NCBI RefSeq assembly: GCF_008705135.1
Contig: NZ_CP023694.1
Location: 2,170,001 to 2,234,000, forward strand
Source: Streptomyces coeruleorubidus
GTDB lineage: Bacteria; Actinomycetota; Actinomycetes; Streptomycetales; Streptomycetaceae
Reading direction: 5' to 3'
Length of the DNA stretch: 64,000 nucleotides
Shown one piece after another: positions 1-8,365 of this stretch. Each line of letters begins with the position of its first letter. The first letter of the stretch is position 1. The position numbers and the translations under genes were made by a program. The notes beneath the pieces are model-generated. The model worked only from the letters and a program-made list of their open reading frames with translations. It ran no database searches and was not told the DNA's origin.

Positions 1-269
1 CGCGGCAGAAGCTGCCGTTCTACCAGGAGATCGAGTTCCACCCGCCGCAGCAGTACCGGGGGCTGAACCAGGTCGAGCTGAGCTTCGTGGCCGACCAGAA
101 CGCCATGGACGTGGTGCTCGAGATGGACAAGAAGCCGGGTCTGTTCAGCGAGGGCAGTGACACCTTCCGCTCGTTCCAGGTGGGTCTCAACGACTACCAG
201 GGGACCGACTGGACGGCGTACCTCAACCAGTGGCTCTCCGAGGTCGGCAGCAAGCGCAACTGGTTCTAG
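1..269 (+). CDS. Spo0M-like sporulation-control protein, C-terminal part (5' end outside window)
   Basis: The open frame runs in from the left edge (first full codon at base 3) and stops at TAG 267-269, giving about 88 residues of a C-terminus. The text ends in a tryptophan-rich tail, with stretches such as [13 protein letters not shown] strands, [11 protein letters not shown] and a final RNWF. This resembles the C-terminal part of Spo0M (arrestin-like fold) proteins, which Bacillus uses to tune sporulation and which streptomycetes keep as a soluble cytoplasmic protein. The family assignment rests on recognition of this tail; the N-terminal arrestin-like half is not in the window. No start can be judged. 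Confidence 0.65.
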   Translation, partial: RQKLPFYQEIEFHPPQQYRGLNQVELSFVADQNAMDVVLEMDKKPGLFSEGSDTFRSFQVGLNDYQGTDWTAYLNQWLSEVGSKRNWF

Positions 270-322
270 GGAAGGCCCTAGGCTCGGTATCGACTGCAAG
301 AACCGATCCAGGAGGTACCGAG

Positions 323-862
323 GTGACCGAGCTCAAGCGGCGGCCGCTCCCCCACGACTTCCATCCGCCCGTGCCGTCGTTCACGGTGACGAGCGAGGAC
401 GTCCAGGAGGGGGCGACGCTCAAGGACGCTCAGGTCCACGCGGCCGACAACACCTCGCCGCAGCTGCGGTGGGAGGGCTTCCCGCCCGAGACCAAGAGCT
501 TCGCCGTGACCTGCTACGACCCCGATGCCCCGACGGGGAGCGGGTTCTGGCACTGGGTGCTGTTCGACATCCCGGCGTCGGTGACGAAGCTGCCGGCGGG
601 TGCGGGCAGCGGCAAGTTCGAGGGTCTGCCCGAGGGTGCGATCCACGCTCGTAACGACTACGGCGGCAAGGAGTTCGGCGGTGCCGCGCCGCCGCCCGGG
701 GACGGGCCGCACCGGTACGTGTTCACGGTGTATGCCGTGGACCAGGAGAAGCTCGGTCCGGACGCGGAGGCTTCGCCGGCCGTCGTGGGCTTCAACCTGC
801 GGTTCCACACGATCGGGCGGGCCCAGCTGATCGGTGAGTACGAGGTGCCCGCCGAAAGCTGA
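323..862 (+). CDS. YbhB/YbcL family Raf-kinase-inhibitor-like (PEBP) protein
   Basis: 179-aa soluble protein of the phosphatidylethanolamine-binding protein family. The ligand-pocket motifs are visible: [19 protein letters not shown] near residues 72-90 and [13 protein letters not shown] near 128-140. GTG at 323 is chosen because a clean GGAGG (311-315) sits 7 bases upstream; a longer frame open from 230 would overlap the upstream gene. Bacterial members bind small anionic ligands, but their physiological job is poorly defined, so no pathway is proposed. A strong hairpin terminator follows at 901. Confidence 0.9.
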   Translation: MTELKRRPLPHDFHPPVPSFTVTSEDVQEGATLKDAQVHAADNTSPQLRWEGFPPETKSFAVTCYDPDAPTGSGFWHWVLFDIPASVTKLPAGAGSGKFEGLPEGAIHARNDYGGKEFGGAAPPPGDGPHRYVFTVYAVDQEKLGPDAEASPAVVGFNLRFHTIGRAQLIGEYEVPAES

Positions 863-900
863 GTGAGCCGCCCCGCGATCCCGGCGTTCACGGAACGTTT

Positions 901-943
901 GCCCGCTCCTGGTCTTGGAATTGATCAGGAGCGGGCATTTTTG
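901..943 (+). terminator. Intrinsic terminator after the PEBP-like gene
   Basis: Arms gcccgctcct (901-910) and aggagcgggc (927-936) pair perfectly and extend inward through one G-U pair. They are followed by a short T-run (ATTTTTG). Confidence 0.85.
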
Positions 944-1072
944 TTGCCGGGGGTCGCGGGGGTCACCCCCCGTGGGAGCAGCAGATATTGCGTTGTCCAT
1001 CTCGGCGTGCCCGGCCAGAGTTGATCCCAGCCCGCCAGAGGGTGGGCCGGTGCACACGGGAGGTGGGCTGGT

Positions 1073-1579
1073 ATGCGGGACACGCTGGTACTCAACGCGA
1101 GCTTCGAGCCGCTGTCGACGGTGACGCTTAACCGAGCCGTCGTTCTGGTGCTTCAGGACAAGGCCGTCGTCGAGCAGGCCCACCCCGAACTGCGGATGCG
1201 GGGAGCCGCGGTCGACATACCGGCGCCTCGTGTGATCAGGCTCTGCCAGTACGTACGGGTGCCGTTCCGAAGACGAGCGCCGTGGTCGAGGCGGGGTGTG
1301 CTGGTCCGGGACCGGCACAGGTGCGCGTACTGCGGGAGGCGGGCGACGACCGTCGACCACGTGGTGCCGCGGTCGCAGGGCGGTCAGGACACCTGGCTGA
1401 ACACGGTGGCCTCATGCGCGCAGGACAACCACCGCAAGGCCAACCGGACTCCGGAGGAGGCGGGGATGCCGCTGCTGCGGCAGCCGTTCGAGCCGACTCC
1501 GGCGGACGCGATGCTGCTGGCGCTGGGGCAGGACGACTTCGACGCGCTGCCGGAGTGGCTGGCCCAGCCTGCGGCCTAG
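1073..1579 (+). CDS. HNH endonuclease family protein
   Basis: 168-aa protein with a classic HNH nuclease fold in its C-terminal half. CAYCG (zinc Cys pair) is near residue 82, DHVVPRSQGG near 94-103 contains the catalytic His, and CAQDNHRKAN is near 114-123. The N-terminal half (LVLNASFEPL...) is typical of stand-alone actinobacterial HNH proteins that are conserved on the chromosome and not linked to phage or introns. ATG 1073 has GGGAGGTG a few bases upstream. Metal-dependent DNA cleavage is the family activity; the target and role are unknown. Confidence 0.88.
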   Translation: MRDTLVLNASFEPLSTVTLNRAVVLVLQDKAVVEQAHPELRMRGAAVDIPAPRVIRLCQYVRVPFRRRAPWSRRGVLVRDRHRCAYCGRRATTVDHVVPRSQGGQDTWLNTVASCAQDNHRKANRTPEEAGMPLLRQPFEPTPADAMLLALGQDDFDALPEWLAQPAA

Positions 1580-1588
1580 CCCGGCTGT

Positions 1589-1635
1589 CGCATGAAGGGG
1601 CCCGCTTCCTTCGGGGAAGCGGGCCCCTTCATGCG
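1589..1635. terminator. Bidirectional terminator between convergent genes
   Basis: A perfect 21-bp inverted repeat (1589-1609 with 1615-1635) closes a 5-base loop. It lies between the ends of the HNH gene (+) and the stomatin-like gene (-). There is no clear T-run, as often seen in Streptomyces. Confidence 0.85.
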
Positions 1636-1648
1636 ATGCGGTGCCGGG

Positions 1649-2608
1649 TCAGTCGAGGGACGGCTTCTCGCGGCGTTCCTGGGCGGGGACGCCGCCTCCG
1701 GACGCGCCTGAGTTGCCGCCGGAACCGCCGCCCAGGCCGCCGAAGTTGCCCATGGCACCGGAGAGGCCCTTGAGTGCGTCGCCGATTTCGCTGGGGACGA
1801 TCCAGAGCTTGTTGGCGTCGCCTTCGGCGATCTTGGGGAGCATCTGGAGGTACTGGTAGGAGAGCAGCTTCTGGTCCGGGTCGCCGGCGTGGATGGCCTC
1901 GAAGACCGTACGGACGGCCTGGGCCTCGCCCTCGGCGCGCAGGGCGGCGGCCTTGGCCTCACCTTCGGCGCGCAGGATCTGGGACTGCTTCTCACCTTCG
2001 GCGCGCAGGATCTCGGACTGCCGGACACCTTCGGCCTGGAGGATGGCGGCGCGCTTGTCGCGGTCGGCGCGCATCTGCTTCTCCATCGAGTCCTGGATGG
2101 AGGTGGGCGGCTCGATCGCCTTGAGTTCGACGCGGTTGACGCGGATGCCCCACTTGCCGGTGGCCTCGTCGAGGACGCCGCGCAGGGCCGCGTTGATCTC
2201 CTCGCGGGAGGTCAGGGTCCGCTCCAGGTCCATGCCACCGATGATGTTGCGGAGCGTGGTGACCGTGAGCTGCTCGATCGCCTGGATGTAGCTGGCGACT
2301 TCGTACGTCGCGGCGCGGGCGTCGGTCACCTGGTAGTAGATGACCGTGTCGATGTTGACCACCAGGTTGTCCTGGGTGATCACCGGCTGCGGCGGGAAGG
2401 GGACGACCTGTTCGCGCAGGTCGATGCGGTTGCGGATGGTGTCGATGAACGGGACGACGATGTTGAGGCCGGCGTTCAGCGTCCGCGTGTAGCGGCCGAA
2501 GCGCTCGACGATGGCCGCGCTGGCCTGTGGGATGACTTGGATCGTCTTGATCAGGGCGATGAAGACCAACACCACCAGAATGATCAGGACGATGATGACC
2601 GGTTCCAT
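1649..2608 (-). CDS. SPFH/Band-7 (stomatin, QmcA-like) membrane protein
   Basis: 319 aa. One N-terminal membrane segment (residues 3-22, EPVIIVLIILVVLVFIALI) leads into an SPFH domain (about 30-190; PQASAAIVERFGRYTRTLNAG is the family hallmark). An alpha-helical part then carries four 11-residue repeats of the form ILRAEGEKQSQ (about 195-240), visible in DNA as near-identical 33-base units at 1915-2045. The tail is Gly/Ser-rich. Such proteins form membrane microdomain scaffolds and oligomerise through the repeats. It lies just upstream of an NfeD-type gene on the same strand side, the usual stomatin/NfeD partnership. The start is ATG 2608. Confidence 0.9.
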   Translation of the reverse strand: MEPVIIVLIILVVLVFIALIKTIQVIPQASAAIVERFGRYTRTLNAGLNIVVPFIDTIRNRIDLREQVVPFPPQPVITQDNLVVNIDTVIYYQVTDARAATYEVASYIQAIEQLTVTTLRNIIGGMDLERTLTSREEINAALRGVLDEATGKWGIRVNRVELKAIEPPTSIQDSMEKQMRADRDKRAAILQAEGVRQSEILRAEGEKQSQILRAEGEAKAAALRAEGEAQAVRTVFEAIHAGDPDQKLLSYQYLQMLPKIAEGDANKLWIVPSEIGDALKGLSGAMGNFGGLGGGSGGNSGASGGGVPAQERREKPSLD

Positions 2609-2740
2609 CGTCGTTCCCCGTATCCCTTCTCCGCTTCGGCGCCTTCGGCAGATCTTATGGTTGTCGAAGATCTTGCTGGTCGAGTCTGTCAGACCGTCGC
2701 GTAGCTGGCGAGGAGTTCACTCCAGTTACGTCCTTCGAGG

Positions 2741-3172
2741 TCACATGACGATCGCGGTGGCTCCTTCGATGTCCACGACGTCTACGTCCTGGCCTACTTC
2801 GTAGGCGCGGTCGGTGTCGAGGGCGCGGGCCGACCAGACCTCTCCGGCCAGTTTGATCCGGCCGCCGGAGGCGTCGACACGTTCCAGGACGACGGCTTGT
2901 CTGCCCTTCAACGCGTCCACACCGGTGGCGAGTTGGGGTCGCTGGGAGCGATGCCGGTTCGCGATGGGCCGTACGACGGCGATGCCCGCGGTCGAGATGA
3001 CGGCGAAGACGACGACTTGGGCGACGGCTCCGCCGCCGAAGACGCCGCTGACCACCGCGGCGCCGATGGCGCCCACCGCGAGCATGCCGAGTTCGGGCAT
3101 CGCGGTGACCACGAGCGCGATGCCGAGCGCTGTCGCGCCGATCAGCCACCACAGCCATGCGTCGATTTCCAC
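2741..3172 (-). CDS. NfeD-like membrane protein
   Basis: 143 aa with three hydrophobic segments in the first 75 residues (WLWWLIGATALGIALVVTA; GMLAVGAIGAAVVSGVF; VVVFAVISTAGIAVV). These are followed by a soluble C-terminal OB-fold (about 80-143) containing LKGRQAVVLERVDASGG and AYEVGQDVDVVDIEG. This is the short NfeD form without the protease half. Short NfeD proteins accompany SPFH proteins and are thought to modulate them. It is transcribed in the same direction as the neighbouring SPFH gene and lies 5' of it, so the two are a likely transcription unit with a 132-base gap. Confidence 0.88.
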   Translation of the reverse strand: MEIDAWLWWLIGATALGIALVVTAMPELGMLAVGAIGAAVVSGVFGGGAVAQVVVFAVISTAGIAVVRPIANRHRSQRPQLATGVDALKGRQAVVLERVDASGGRIKLAGEVWSARALDTDRAYEVGQDVDVVDIEGATAIVM

Positions 3173-3194
3173 ATGGTCATGGTAGGTCCGACGG

Positions 3195-3213
3195 CCCTGT
3201 CGCCGACAGGGCG
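3195..3213 (-). terminator. Short hairpin downstream of the ABC ATPase gene
   Basis: Arms gccctgtc (3195-3202) and gacagggc (3206-3213) flank a 3-base loop. The hairpin is placed after the stop of the minus-strand ABC gene and before the NfeD start. There is no T-run. Confidence 0.4.
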
Positions 3214-3268
3214 CCCGGCGTGTGAAATGCCGTTCTTACTTTGGGATTTGCGGGCTGAGGGGTACGGG

Positions 3269-4066
3269 TCAGGACAGCGGGAGGCCCTGTGCCGTCCAGC
3301 GCTCGCCTGCCTGTTCGACAACGAGCGGGAGGCCGAAGCAGAGGGAGAGGTTGCGGGAGGTGAGTTCGAGCTCCAGCGGGCCGGCGGCGAGGACCTTGCC
3401 CTGGCGGATCATGAGGACATGCGTGAAGCCCGGGGGGATCTCCTCGACGTGGTGGGTGACCATGAGCATCGAGGGGGCGATCGGGTCGCGGGCGAGACGT
3501 CCGAGACGGCGGACGAGGTCCTCGCGGCCGCCGAGGTCGAGGCCGGCGGCGGGCTCGTCGAGGAGCAGCAGTTCGGGGTCGGTCATCAGGGCGCGGGCGA
3601 TGAGGGTGCGCTTGCGCTCGCCCTCGGAGAGCGTGCCGAACTTGCGCTCCAGGTACTCGCTCATGCCGAGGCGGTCGAGGAAGGCGCGGGCGCGCTTCTC
3701 GTCGATCTCCTCGTAGTCCTCGTGCCAGGTGGCGGTCATGCCGTAGGCCGCGGTCAGTACGGTCTCCAGGACCGTCTGGCGCTTGGGGAGCTTGTCGGCC
3801 ATGGCGATGCCGGCCATGCCGATGCGCGGGCGCAGCTCGAAGACGTCGGTGCCGGGCTTGCCGAGGGTCTCGCCGAGGATGGCGGCGGTGCCCGCGCTGG
3901 GGAAGAGGTAGGTGGAAGCGAGGTTGAGGAGGGTGGTCTTGCCGGCGCCGTTCGGGCCCAGGATGACCCAGCGCTCGCCCTCCTTGACCGACCAGGAGAC
4001 CTGGTCCACCAGAGCCCGGCCCTCGCGGACCACAGATACGTCCTGAAGCTCCAGAACATCGCTCAT
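3269..4066 (-). CDS. ABC transporter ATP-binding protein (stand-alone ATPase)
   Basis: 265 aa with a full nucleotide-binding domain: Walker A GPNGAGKTT near residue 38, signature LSEGERKR near 146 (LSEGE instead of LSGGQ), Walker B LLLLDEPAAGLD near 165 and the switch histidine in MVTHHVEE. No permease gene is adjacent, so the membrane partner, if any, is elsewhere. ModF/YlmA-type ATPases with this signature have no proven transport role. ATG 4066 follows a divergent intergenic region shared with the gene at 4228. Confidence 0.88.
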   Translation of the reverse strand: MSDVLELQDVSVVREGRALVDQVSWSVKEGERWVILGPNGAGKTTLLNLASTYLFPSAGTAAILGETLGKPGTDVFELRPRIGMAGIAMADKLPKRQTVLETVLTAAYGMTATWHEDYEEIDEKRARAFLDRLGMSEYLERKFGTLSEGERKRTLIARALMTDPELLLLDEPAAGLDLGGREDLVRRLGRLARDPIAPSMLMVTHHVEEIPPGFTHVLMIRQGKVLAAGPLELELTSRNLSLCFGLPLVVEQAGERWTAQGLPLS

Positions 4067-4227
4067 GAGCGCGTTGTCTCCCCTTGCAGTGTGGCCGGTC
4101 TCGGCTGTCGCGTAAGCCTGTGGCTCGGTCCGCCGCGCCGGTGGGCGCAGCCCTCCATGAAATCTACGCCACCGGTCGGCCCGGACATTCCCTCGGTCCG
4201 GTCCTTGGAGGGTCCTAGGGTGGGGAC

Positions 4228-5013
4228 ATGCTCACGGAACCTCGCGCTGGACGTCTCGCTGCATGGGGAAATGCACTTTTGGCCGGACTTGTCTCGCCGG
4301 ATGACGCCGTGCTCGCCATCGTCGGCGAGGACGCGGTGCATCGGGTGGAGGGACTGCCGGGTGAGTCGGGCCAGGTCGGGCTGACGCTCGCCCTGGGACG
4401 GCTGCGGACGCTCGGGGTGACCGGGCTGCGGGTGGCGCTGCCCGCGCCGGGGCATCCGCTGGGGCTGAGCGGGCCGCCGGAGTTCAACGCGCGGGCGCTG
4501 GAGGCCGAGGAGGCCGTGGTCTGTTACGGGGCCGCCTTGGGGTTGGTGCCGGACGTGTACGAGGCCGGGCCCGAGGGTGTGCAGGTCGAGGTCGTGTGGC
4601 ACGTGCTGCCCGTGCGGGAGGCGCCGCCGGCGGATGTGCCGTCGCTGGGTGAGGCGGAGCGGGAGCTCGCGGAGGCCCTCCGGGAGGCGACCGAGGTGCT
4701 GACGCGGCTGGATGTGGCCGGATCCGGGCCGGTTGCGGAGGCGGCTGTCGACGCGTACCGGGCTCGGGCCGAGCGGGGGCGGGAGGTGCTGGCGCCGGGG
4801 TATCCGCCGCGCGCGGTGCGGGTGCTGGAGTTGGCGCAGCGGGTGGGGACGCTCATCGCTGTGGCGACGGAGAGTGGGGCCGGGGGTGCGGTGAGTGCGT
4901 CGGAGATCTCTGCGCGGCGGGAGGCGTTGCGGGCGGTGGAGCGGACGGCTCGGCGGGCGCAGGTCGCGGCGTACAACTCCGTTGTGGAGGAGCGGGAGCG
5001 GGGGGTGCGGTGA
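4228..5013 (+). CDS. Conserved hypothetical protein (261 aa)
   Basis: I do not recognise a named domain. The protein is soluble, rich in Ala/Glu/Val, with no signal peptide or membrane segment. It has a predicted alpha/beta N-terminal part (residues 1-135: AVLAIVGEDAVHRVEG, LRVALPAPGHPLGLSGPPEFNARALEAEEAVV) and a long helical C-terminal part (135-261) likely to form coiled coils (SLGEAERELAEALREATEVL). ATG 4228 is preceded by GGTGGGG. It is divergent from the ABC ATPase gene. A function cannot be inferred. Confidence 0.8.
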   Translation: MLTEPRAGRLAAWGNALLAGLVSPDDAVLAIVGEDAVHRVEGLPGESGQVGLTLALGRLRTLGVTGLRVALPAPGHPLGLSGPPEFNARALEAEEAVVCYGAALGLVPDVYEAGPEGVQVEVVWHVLPVREAPPADVPSLGEAERELAEALREATEVLTRLDVAGSGPVAEAAVDAYRARAERGREVLAPGYPPRAVRVLELAQRVGTLIAVATESGAGGAVSASEISARREALRAVERTARRAQVAAYNSVVEERERGVR

Positions 5014-5190
5014 CCTGGGGTTGTTCTGGTGCTCGGTGTTGGTGCTGAGCGGGGTGCGGTGCGGTGACTGTCGGTCGTGATGGTGCTCGGCGTCTGTGCT
5101 GGGGCTGGGTGGGTGCGCAACCCGGCGCTGCGGGGTGCCGCTGCGCCCACCCGTGCCGCCCCAGCGGCACGACTGCCCGCAGCTGAGCGG
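5014..5190. other. Intergenic region with low-complexity GT-rich repeats and secondary structure
   Basis: No gene was seen. The plus strand reads as degenerate repeats of TGGTGCTCGGTGT (about 5028 and 5080). It holds potential stems gtgccgctg (5135-5143) with cagcggcac (5162-5170), and gggtgggtgcgc with tgcgcccaccc. It separates the ends of convergent genes. Confidence 0.4.
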
Positions 5191-5222
5191 ACCGGCCTCC
5201 CGGGGAAACCCGGGAGGCCGGT
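5191..5222 (-). terminator. Terminator of chpE
   Basis: Arms accggcctcccggg (5191-5204) and cccgggaggccggt (5209-5222) form a perfect 14-bp stem with a GAAA tetraloop. It lies 33 bases beyond the chpE stop. Confidence 0.85.
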
Positions 5223-5254
5223 GTCACCTCCGGCTCGGAGACGGAGGTGGGGTG

Positions 5255-5497
5255 TCAGTGGTTGACGGCCAGGTTGCCGAAGGCGGGGTTCAGGACGCCC
5301 ACGACGTTCACGCTGTTGCCGGACACGTTGACCGGGACGTGCACCGGGGCCTGGACGACGTTGCCCGAGCCGACGCCCGGGGAGCCCACGGCCTGGCCGT
5401 CGGCGTGCGCGCTGGTGGCGGAGGCGATGCCCGCGCCCGCGGCCAGCAGGCCACCCGTCACCATCGTCACGGCAGCGGCCTTCTTCAGGTTCTTCAC
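5255..5497 (-). CDS. chpE: Short chaplin ChpE
   Basis: 80-aa secreted surface protein. The N-terminal signal peptide (VKNLKKAAAVTMVTGGLLAAGAGIASA) is followed by one hydrophobic chaplin domain ending in NPAFGNLAVNH. There is no sorting signal, so it is a short chaplin. It lacks the two cysteines found in most chaplins, which is the known peculiarity of ChpE. Chaplins self-assemble into amyloid fibrils on aerial hyphae and spores and lower surface tension. ChpE is one of the two chaplins conserved across streptomycetes and is reported to be hard to delete. The GTG start at 5497 has an excellent AAGGAGG six to seven bases upstream; the longer frame to 5596 has none. Confidence 0.95.
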   Translation of the reverse strand: MKNLKKAAAVTMVTGGLLAAGAGIASATSAHADGQAVGSPGVGSGNVVQAPVHVPVNVSGNSVNVVGVLNPAFGNLAVNH

Positions 5498-5653
5498 TTC
5501 TGAGCCCTCCTTGCGATCGCCGCGGCAGGCGCCGCAGCACGCACTGGAGAACGGCGGAGATCCACCGAGGTTGCGCCATGTGAGGGACGTTCCCACGACA
5601 GTATGAATCTCAGCCCGGAATGGAACTCTCCGTGTTGCCGTGGGATGAGCGCG

Positions 5654-6295
5654 TCAGCCGGTCACGCCATGGCGAACGGCCCACAGGGCGGCCTGCGTTC
5701 GGTCGGACAGGTCGAGTTTCATCAGAATGTTCGAGACGTGGGTCTTGACGGTCTTCTCGGAGAGGACGAGGGCGCGGGCGATCTCCCGGTTGGAGCGGCC
5801 GTCCGCTATCAGGCCGAGCACCTCACGCTCCCGGTCGGTGAGCGAACCGGCCCTGCCGGGCCCGGAGTTGGCCTCCTCCTGGGACAGCAGGGCGTCGGCG
5901 ACCTCCGGCTGGAGGAGGATGTGCCCGGCGTGGACGGAGCGGATCGCTCCGGCGAGGGCGTCGGGGTCGACGTCCTTGTAGACGTAGCCGGCGGCGCCCG
6001 CGCGCAGGGCCGGGACCACCGTGCGCTGCTCGGTGAAGCTGGTGACGATCAGCACGCGCGCGGGGTTGTCCAGTTCGCGGAGTCTGCGCAGGGCGTCGAC
6101 GCCGTCCATGCCCGGCATCTTGACGTCCATGAGGATGACGTCGGGCCGCAGCTCCTCCGCGCGGTCGACTCCTTCGGCGCCGTCGGCCGCCTCGCCGACG
6201 ACCTCTATGTCGTCCTGTACCTCCAGGAACGTGCGCAGGCCCCGGCGGACGACCTGGTGGTCGTCGACGATCAGCACCTTGATTGCGTCAGCCAC
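5654..6295 (-). CDS. NarL/LuxR-family two-component response regulator
   Basis: 213 aa. The receiver domain (6-122) has acidic pocket DD11-12, phospho-acceptor Asp57 (VILMDVKMPGMDG) and Lys107 (YVYKDVD). The LuxR-type helix-turn-helix (148-205) reads LTDREREVLGLIADGRSNREIA, then SEKTVKTHVSNIL. Its start overlaps the kinase gene by 8 bases, so kinase and regulator are translationally coupled. The regulated genes cannot be read from the sequence; the neighbouring chpE is only a positional candidate. Confidence 0.95.
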   Translation of the reverse strand: MADAIKVLIVDDHQVVRRGLRTFLEVQDDIEVVGEAADGAEGVDRAEELRPDVILMDVKMPGMDGVDALRRLRELDNPARVLIVTSFTEQRTVVPALRAGAAGYVYKDVDPDALAGAIRSVHAGHILLQPEVADALLSQEEANSGPGRAGSLTDREREVLGLIADGRSNREIARALVLSEKTVKTHVSNILMKLDLSDRTQAALWAVRHGVTG

Positions 6296-7433
6296 CGGGG
6301 ACCTCCATCTCGATCGTGGTGCCCTTGCCGGGCGCCGATTCCACGGTCAGCGTGCCGCCCGCCCCGCTCGCCCGGTCCCGCATCGAGACCAGGCCCAGAT
6401 GGCGCCCCGCGCGGCGGACCGCCATCGGGTCAAATCCGCTGCCGTCGTCCGTGACCCGCAGGACCGCTCCGCCGCTGTGACGGTCCAGGGTCACGTCGAC
6501 GTGCTCGGCGCCGGAGTGGCGCAGGGCGTTGTGCAGGGCCTCCTGGGCTACCCGCAGCACGGCCTCCTCCTGGGACGCGGGCAGGGCCTTCACACCGCGG
6601 GCGGTGAAGGTGACGCGGGCGGAGTGGGCGCGGTCGAGGACCTGGATCTGCGTCCGGAGGGTGGCGACGAGGCCGTCCTCGTCTAGGGCGGCGGGGCGCA
6701 ACTCGACGACGGCGGAGCGCAGTTCGTCGGCGGCCTCGGCGGCGAGGGCCGCCACCTGCTGGAGTTCGCCCTTGGCGCGGGAGGGGTCCCGGTCCACCAG
6801 GCGGGCCGCGGCCTGGGCTGTCAGGCGGAGGGAGAAGAGCTTCTGGCTGACCGCGTCGTGCAGTTCGTGGGCGAGGCGGGAGCGTTCCTCGGCGATGGTG
6901 AGTTCGCGGCTGCGTTCGTAGAGGCGGGCGTTGGTGAGGGCGATCGCCGCGTGCTGGGCGAGGATGCCGAGCAGTTCCTCGTCGTCCTGCGTGAAGCCGC
7001 AACCGCCTTCCGGCTTGGGGCAGTTCTTGTTTGCCAGGAACAGCGCGCCGATGACCTCGTCGCCGTCGCGGATCGGCAGGCCCAGGAAGTCGACCAGGTC
7101 GGGGTGGGCGCTCGGCCAGCCCTCGAAGCGGGGGTCCTTGCGGACGTCGGCGAGGCGCTCGGCCCGGGCCTCGTGGAGCATCGCGGCGAGGATGCCGTGC
7201 TGGCGCGGGAGCGGGCCGATGGCCTTCCACTGTTCCTCGCTGACGCCGTCGACCACGAACTGGGCGAAGCCGCCGTGGTCGTCCGGGACGCCGAGCGCGG
7301 CGTACTGCGCGTCGAGCAGCTCGCGGGCCGAGGCGACGATCGTCTTGAGGACGTCGCGCACCTCGAGATGCCTGCTCATGGCCAGCAACGCGGAGCTCAC
7401 CGCGGCGAGGCCGGACCGGGGACCGTGACTCAT
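6288..7433 (-). CDS. GAF-domain sensor histidine kinase (HisKA_3)
   Basis: 381 aa and cytoplasmic, with no membrane segment. The GAF domain (about 22-170) includes a Cys-containing NKNCPKPEGGCGFTQDD stretch that might bind a redox cofactor or metal. The dimerisation/phospho-acceptor helix has ERSRLAHELHDAVSQKLFSL with His192 as phosphosite. The GHKL ATPase domain (about 270-378) has HNALRHSGA, DDGSGFD and GKGTTIEMEVP. It pairs with the response regulator at 5654 (8-base overlap). The two cysteines and soluble architecture suggest an intracellular redox or gas signal, as in DevS-type kinases; that is inference. Confidence 0.93.
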   Translation of the reverse strand: MSHGPRSGLAAVSSALLAMSRHLEVRDVLKTIVASARELLDAQYAALGVPDDHGGFAQFVVDGVSEEQWKAIGPLPRQHGILAAMLHEARAERLADVRKDPRFEGWPSAHPDLVDFLGLPIRDGDEVIGALFLANKNCPKPEGGCGFTQDDEELLGILAQHAAIALTNARLYERSRELTIAEERSRLAHELHDAVSQKLFSLRLTAQAAARLVDRDPSRAKGELQQVAALAAEAADELRSAVVELRPAALDEDGLVATLRTQIQVLDRAHSARVTFTARGVKALPASQEEAVLRVAQEALHNALRHSGAEHVDVTLDRHSGGAVLRVTDDGSGFDPMAVRRAGRHLGLVSMRDRASGAGGTLTVESAPGKGTTIEMEVPGG

Positions 7434-7666
7434 GTCCTCACGGTACCGGCGGGCTGTGACGGCGCGGATCGGACCGCCGGCGGCGGGCTCCCGGTCCGGT
7501 GGGCCTAGGTCGCAGGGCCGAGGATGCCGGCAGGGGGCGTACGGCCGGGGGCGCGGGGCCGGTGGCGTAGGGCGAAGGGACCCGGTGGTCTGCGGCCCGC
7601 GTCCGAGGCGGTGGGGGTGGCCGCGTTCCTACGTTGAGTGCACACGCCACGACGAGGGAGCGGATC

Positions 7667-8365
7667 ATGCCGGTTGCGATCATCACAGGGGCCTCGAAGG
7701 GCCTGGGCCGGGCACTCGCGGAGGCACTGGCCGGGCGGGGCTGGGATCTGGTGCTCGATGCCCGGGGCGCCGAGGCACTGGGGGACGCGGCAGAGGCCGT
7801 CTCCGCGCACGGCACGCGCGTGACCTCCCTGCCGGGGGACGTCACGGACGCCGCGCACCGTGCGGCACTGGTGTCGGCGGCGTGGCGGCTCGGCGGCGTC
7901 GACCTGCTGGTGCACAACGCGAGCGCGCTGGGCGCCGAGCCGCTGGTGCGGCTGGAGGAGCTGACCCTGGCGGGACTGCGGCGGGCGCTGGAGGTGAACC
8001 TGGTGGCGGGGCTGGGCCTGGTCCAGGAGGCGCTGCCGCTGCTGCGGGCCTCGCGGGCCGGCACCGTCATCGCGGTCAGCTCCGACGCGGCCGCCGAGGC
8101 GTACGAGACCTGGGGCGGCTACGGGGCGTCCAAGGCGGCGCTGGACCATCTGATGGCGGTGCTCGCCGTGGAGGAGCCGGAGCTGCGGATCTGGGCGGTG
8201 GATCCCGGGGACATGGCCACGGACTTGTATGCGGCGGCCGTACCGGACGATCACGATCAGCGGCCGGCGCCTGCGGCTGTGGTGCCGGGGTTCCTGCGGC
8301 TGCTGGACGAGCGGCCGGCGAGCGGGCGGTACGGGGCTCCGGCTCTGGTGGACGGGGTCCTGTGA
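7667..8365 (+). CDS. Short-chain dehydrogenase/reductase (SDR)
   Basis: 232 aa, classical SDR. The nucleotide-binding motif GASKGLGRA is near residues 9-17, NAS near 83, the catalytic Ser in VISS-like AVSSDAA near 137, and YGASKAAL (Tyr/Lys) near 150. ATG 7667 has GAGGGAG (7654-7660) six bases upstream; an upstream TTG at 7634 lacks one. The last bases overlap the start of the QueA-like gene (GTGA at 8362-8365), so the two are co-translated. Substrate unknown. The tight link to a tRNA-modification-type enzyme is curious, because no SDR is part of queuosine chemistry. Confidence 0.9.
   Translation: MPVAIITGASKGLGRALAEALAGRGWDLVLDARGAEALGDAAEAVSAHGTRVTSLPGDVTDAAHRAALVSAAWRLGGVDLLVHNASALGAEPLVRLEELTLAGLRRALEVNLVAGLGLVQEALPLLRASRAGTVIAVSSDAAAEAYETWGGYGASKAALDHLMAVLAVEEPELRIWAVDPGDMATDLYAAAVPDDHDQRPAPAAVVPGFLRLLDERPASGRYGAPALVDGVL

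Noticed and set aside
1073..1579. HNH gene as evidence of a mobile element
   Set aside because: It is flanked by ordinary core genes and terminators, without integrase, phage genes or attachment repeats.
2897..4384. Long plus-strand open frame (495 codons) opposite the NfeD and ABC genes
   Set aside because: It lies antisense to two well-supported genes, has no family features, and reflects the high GC content.
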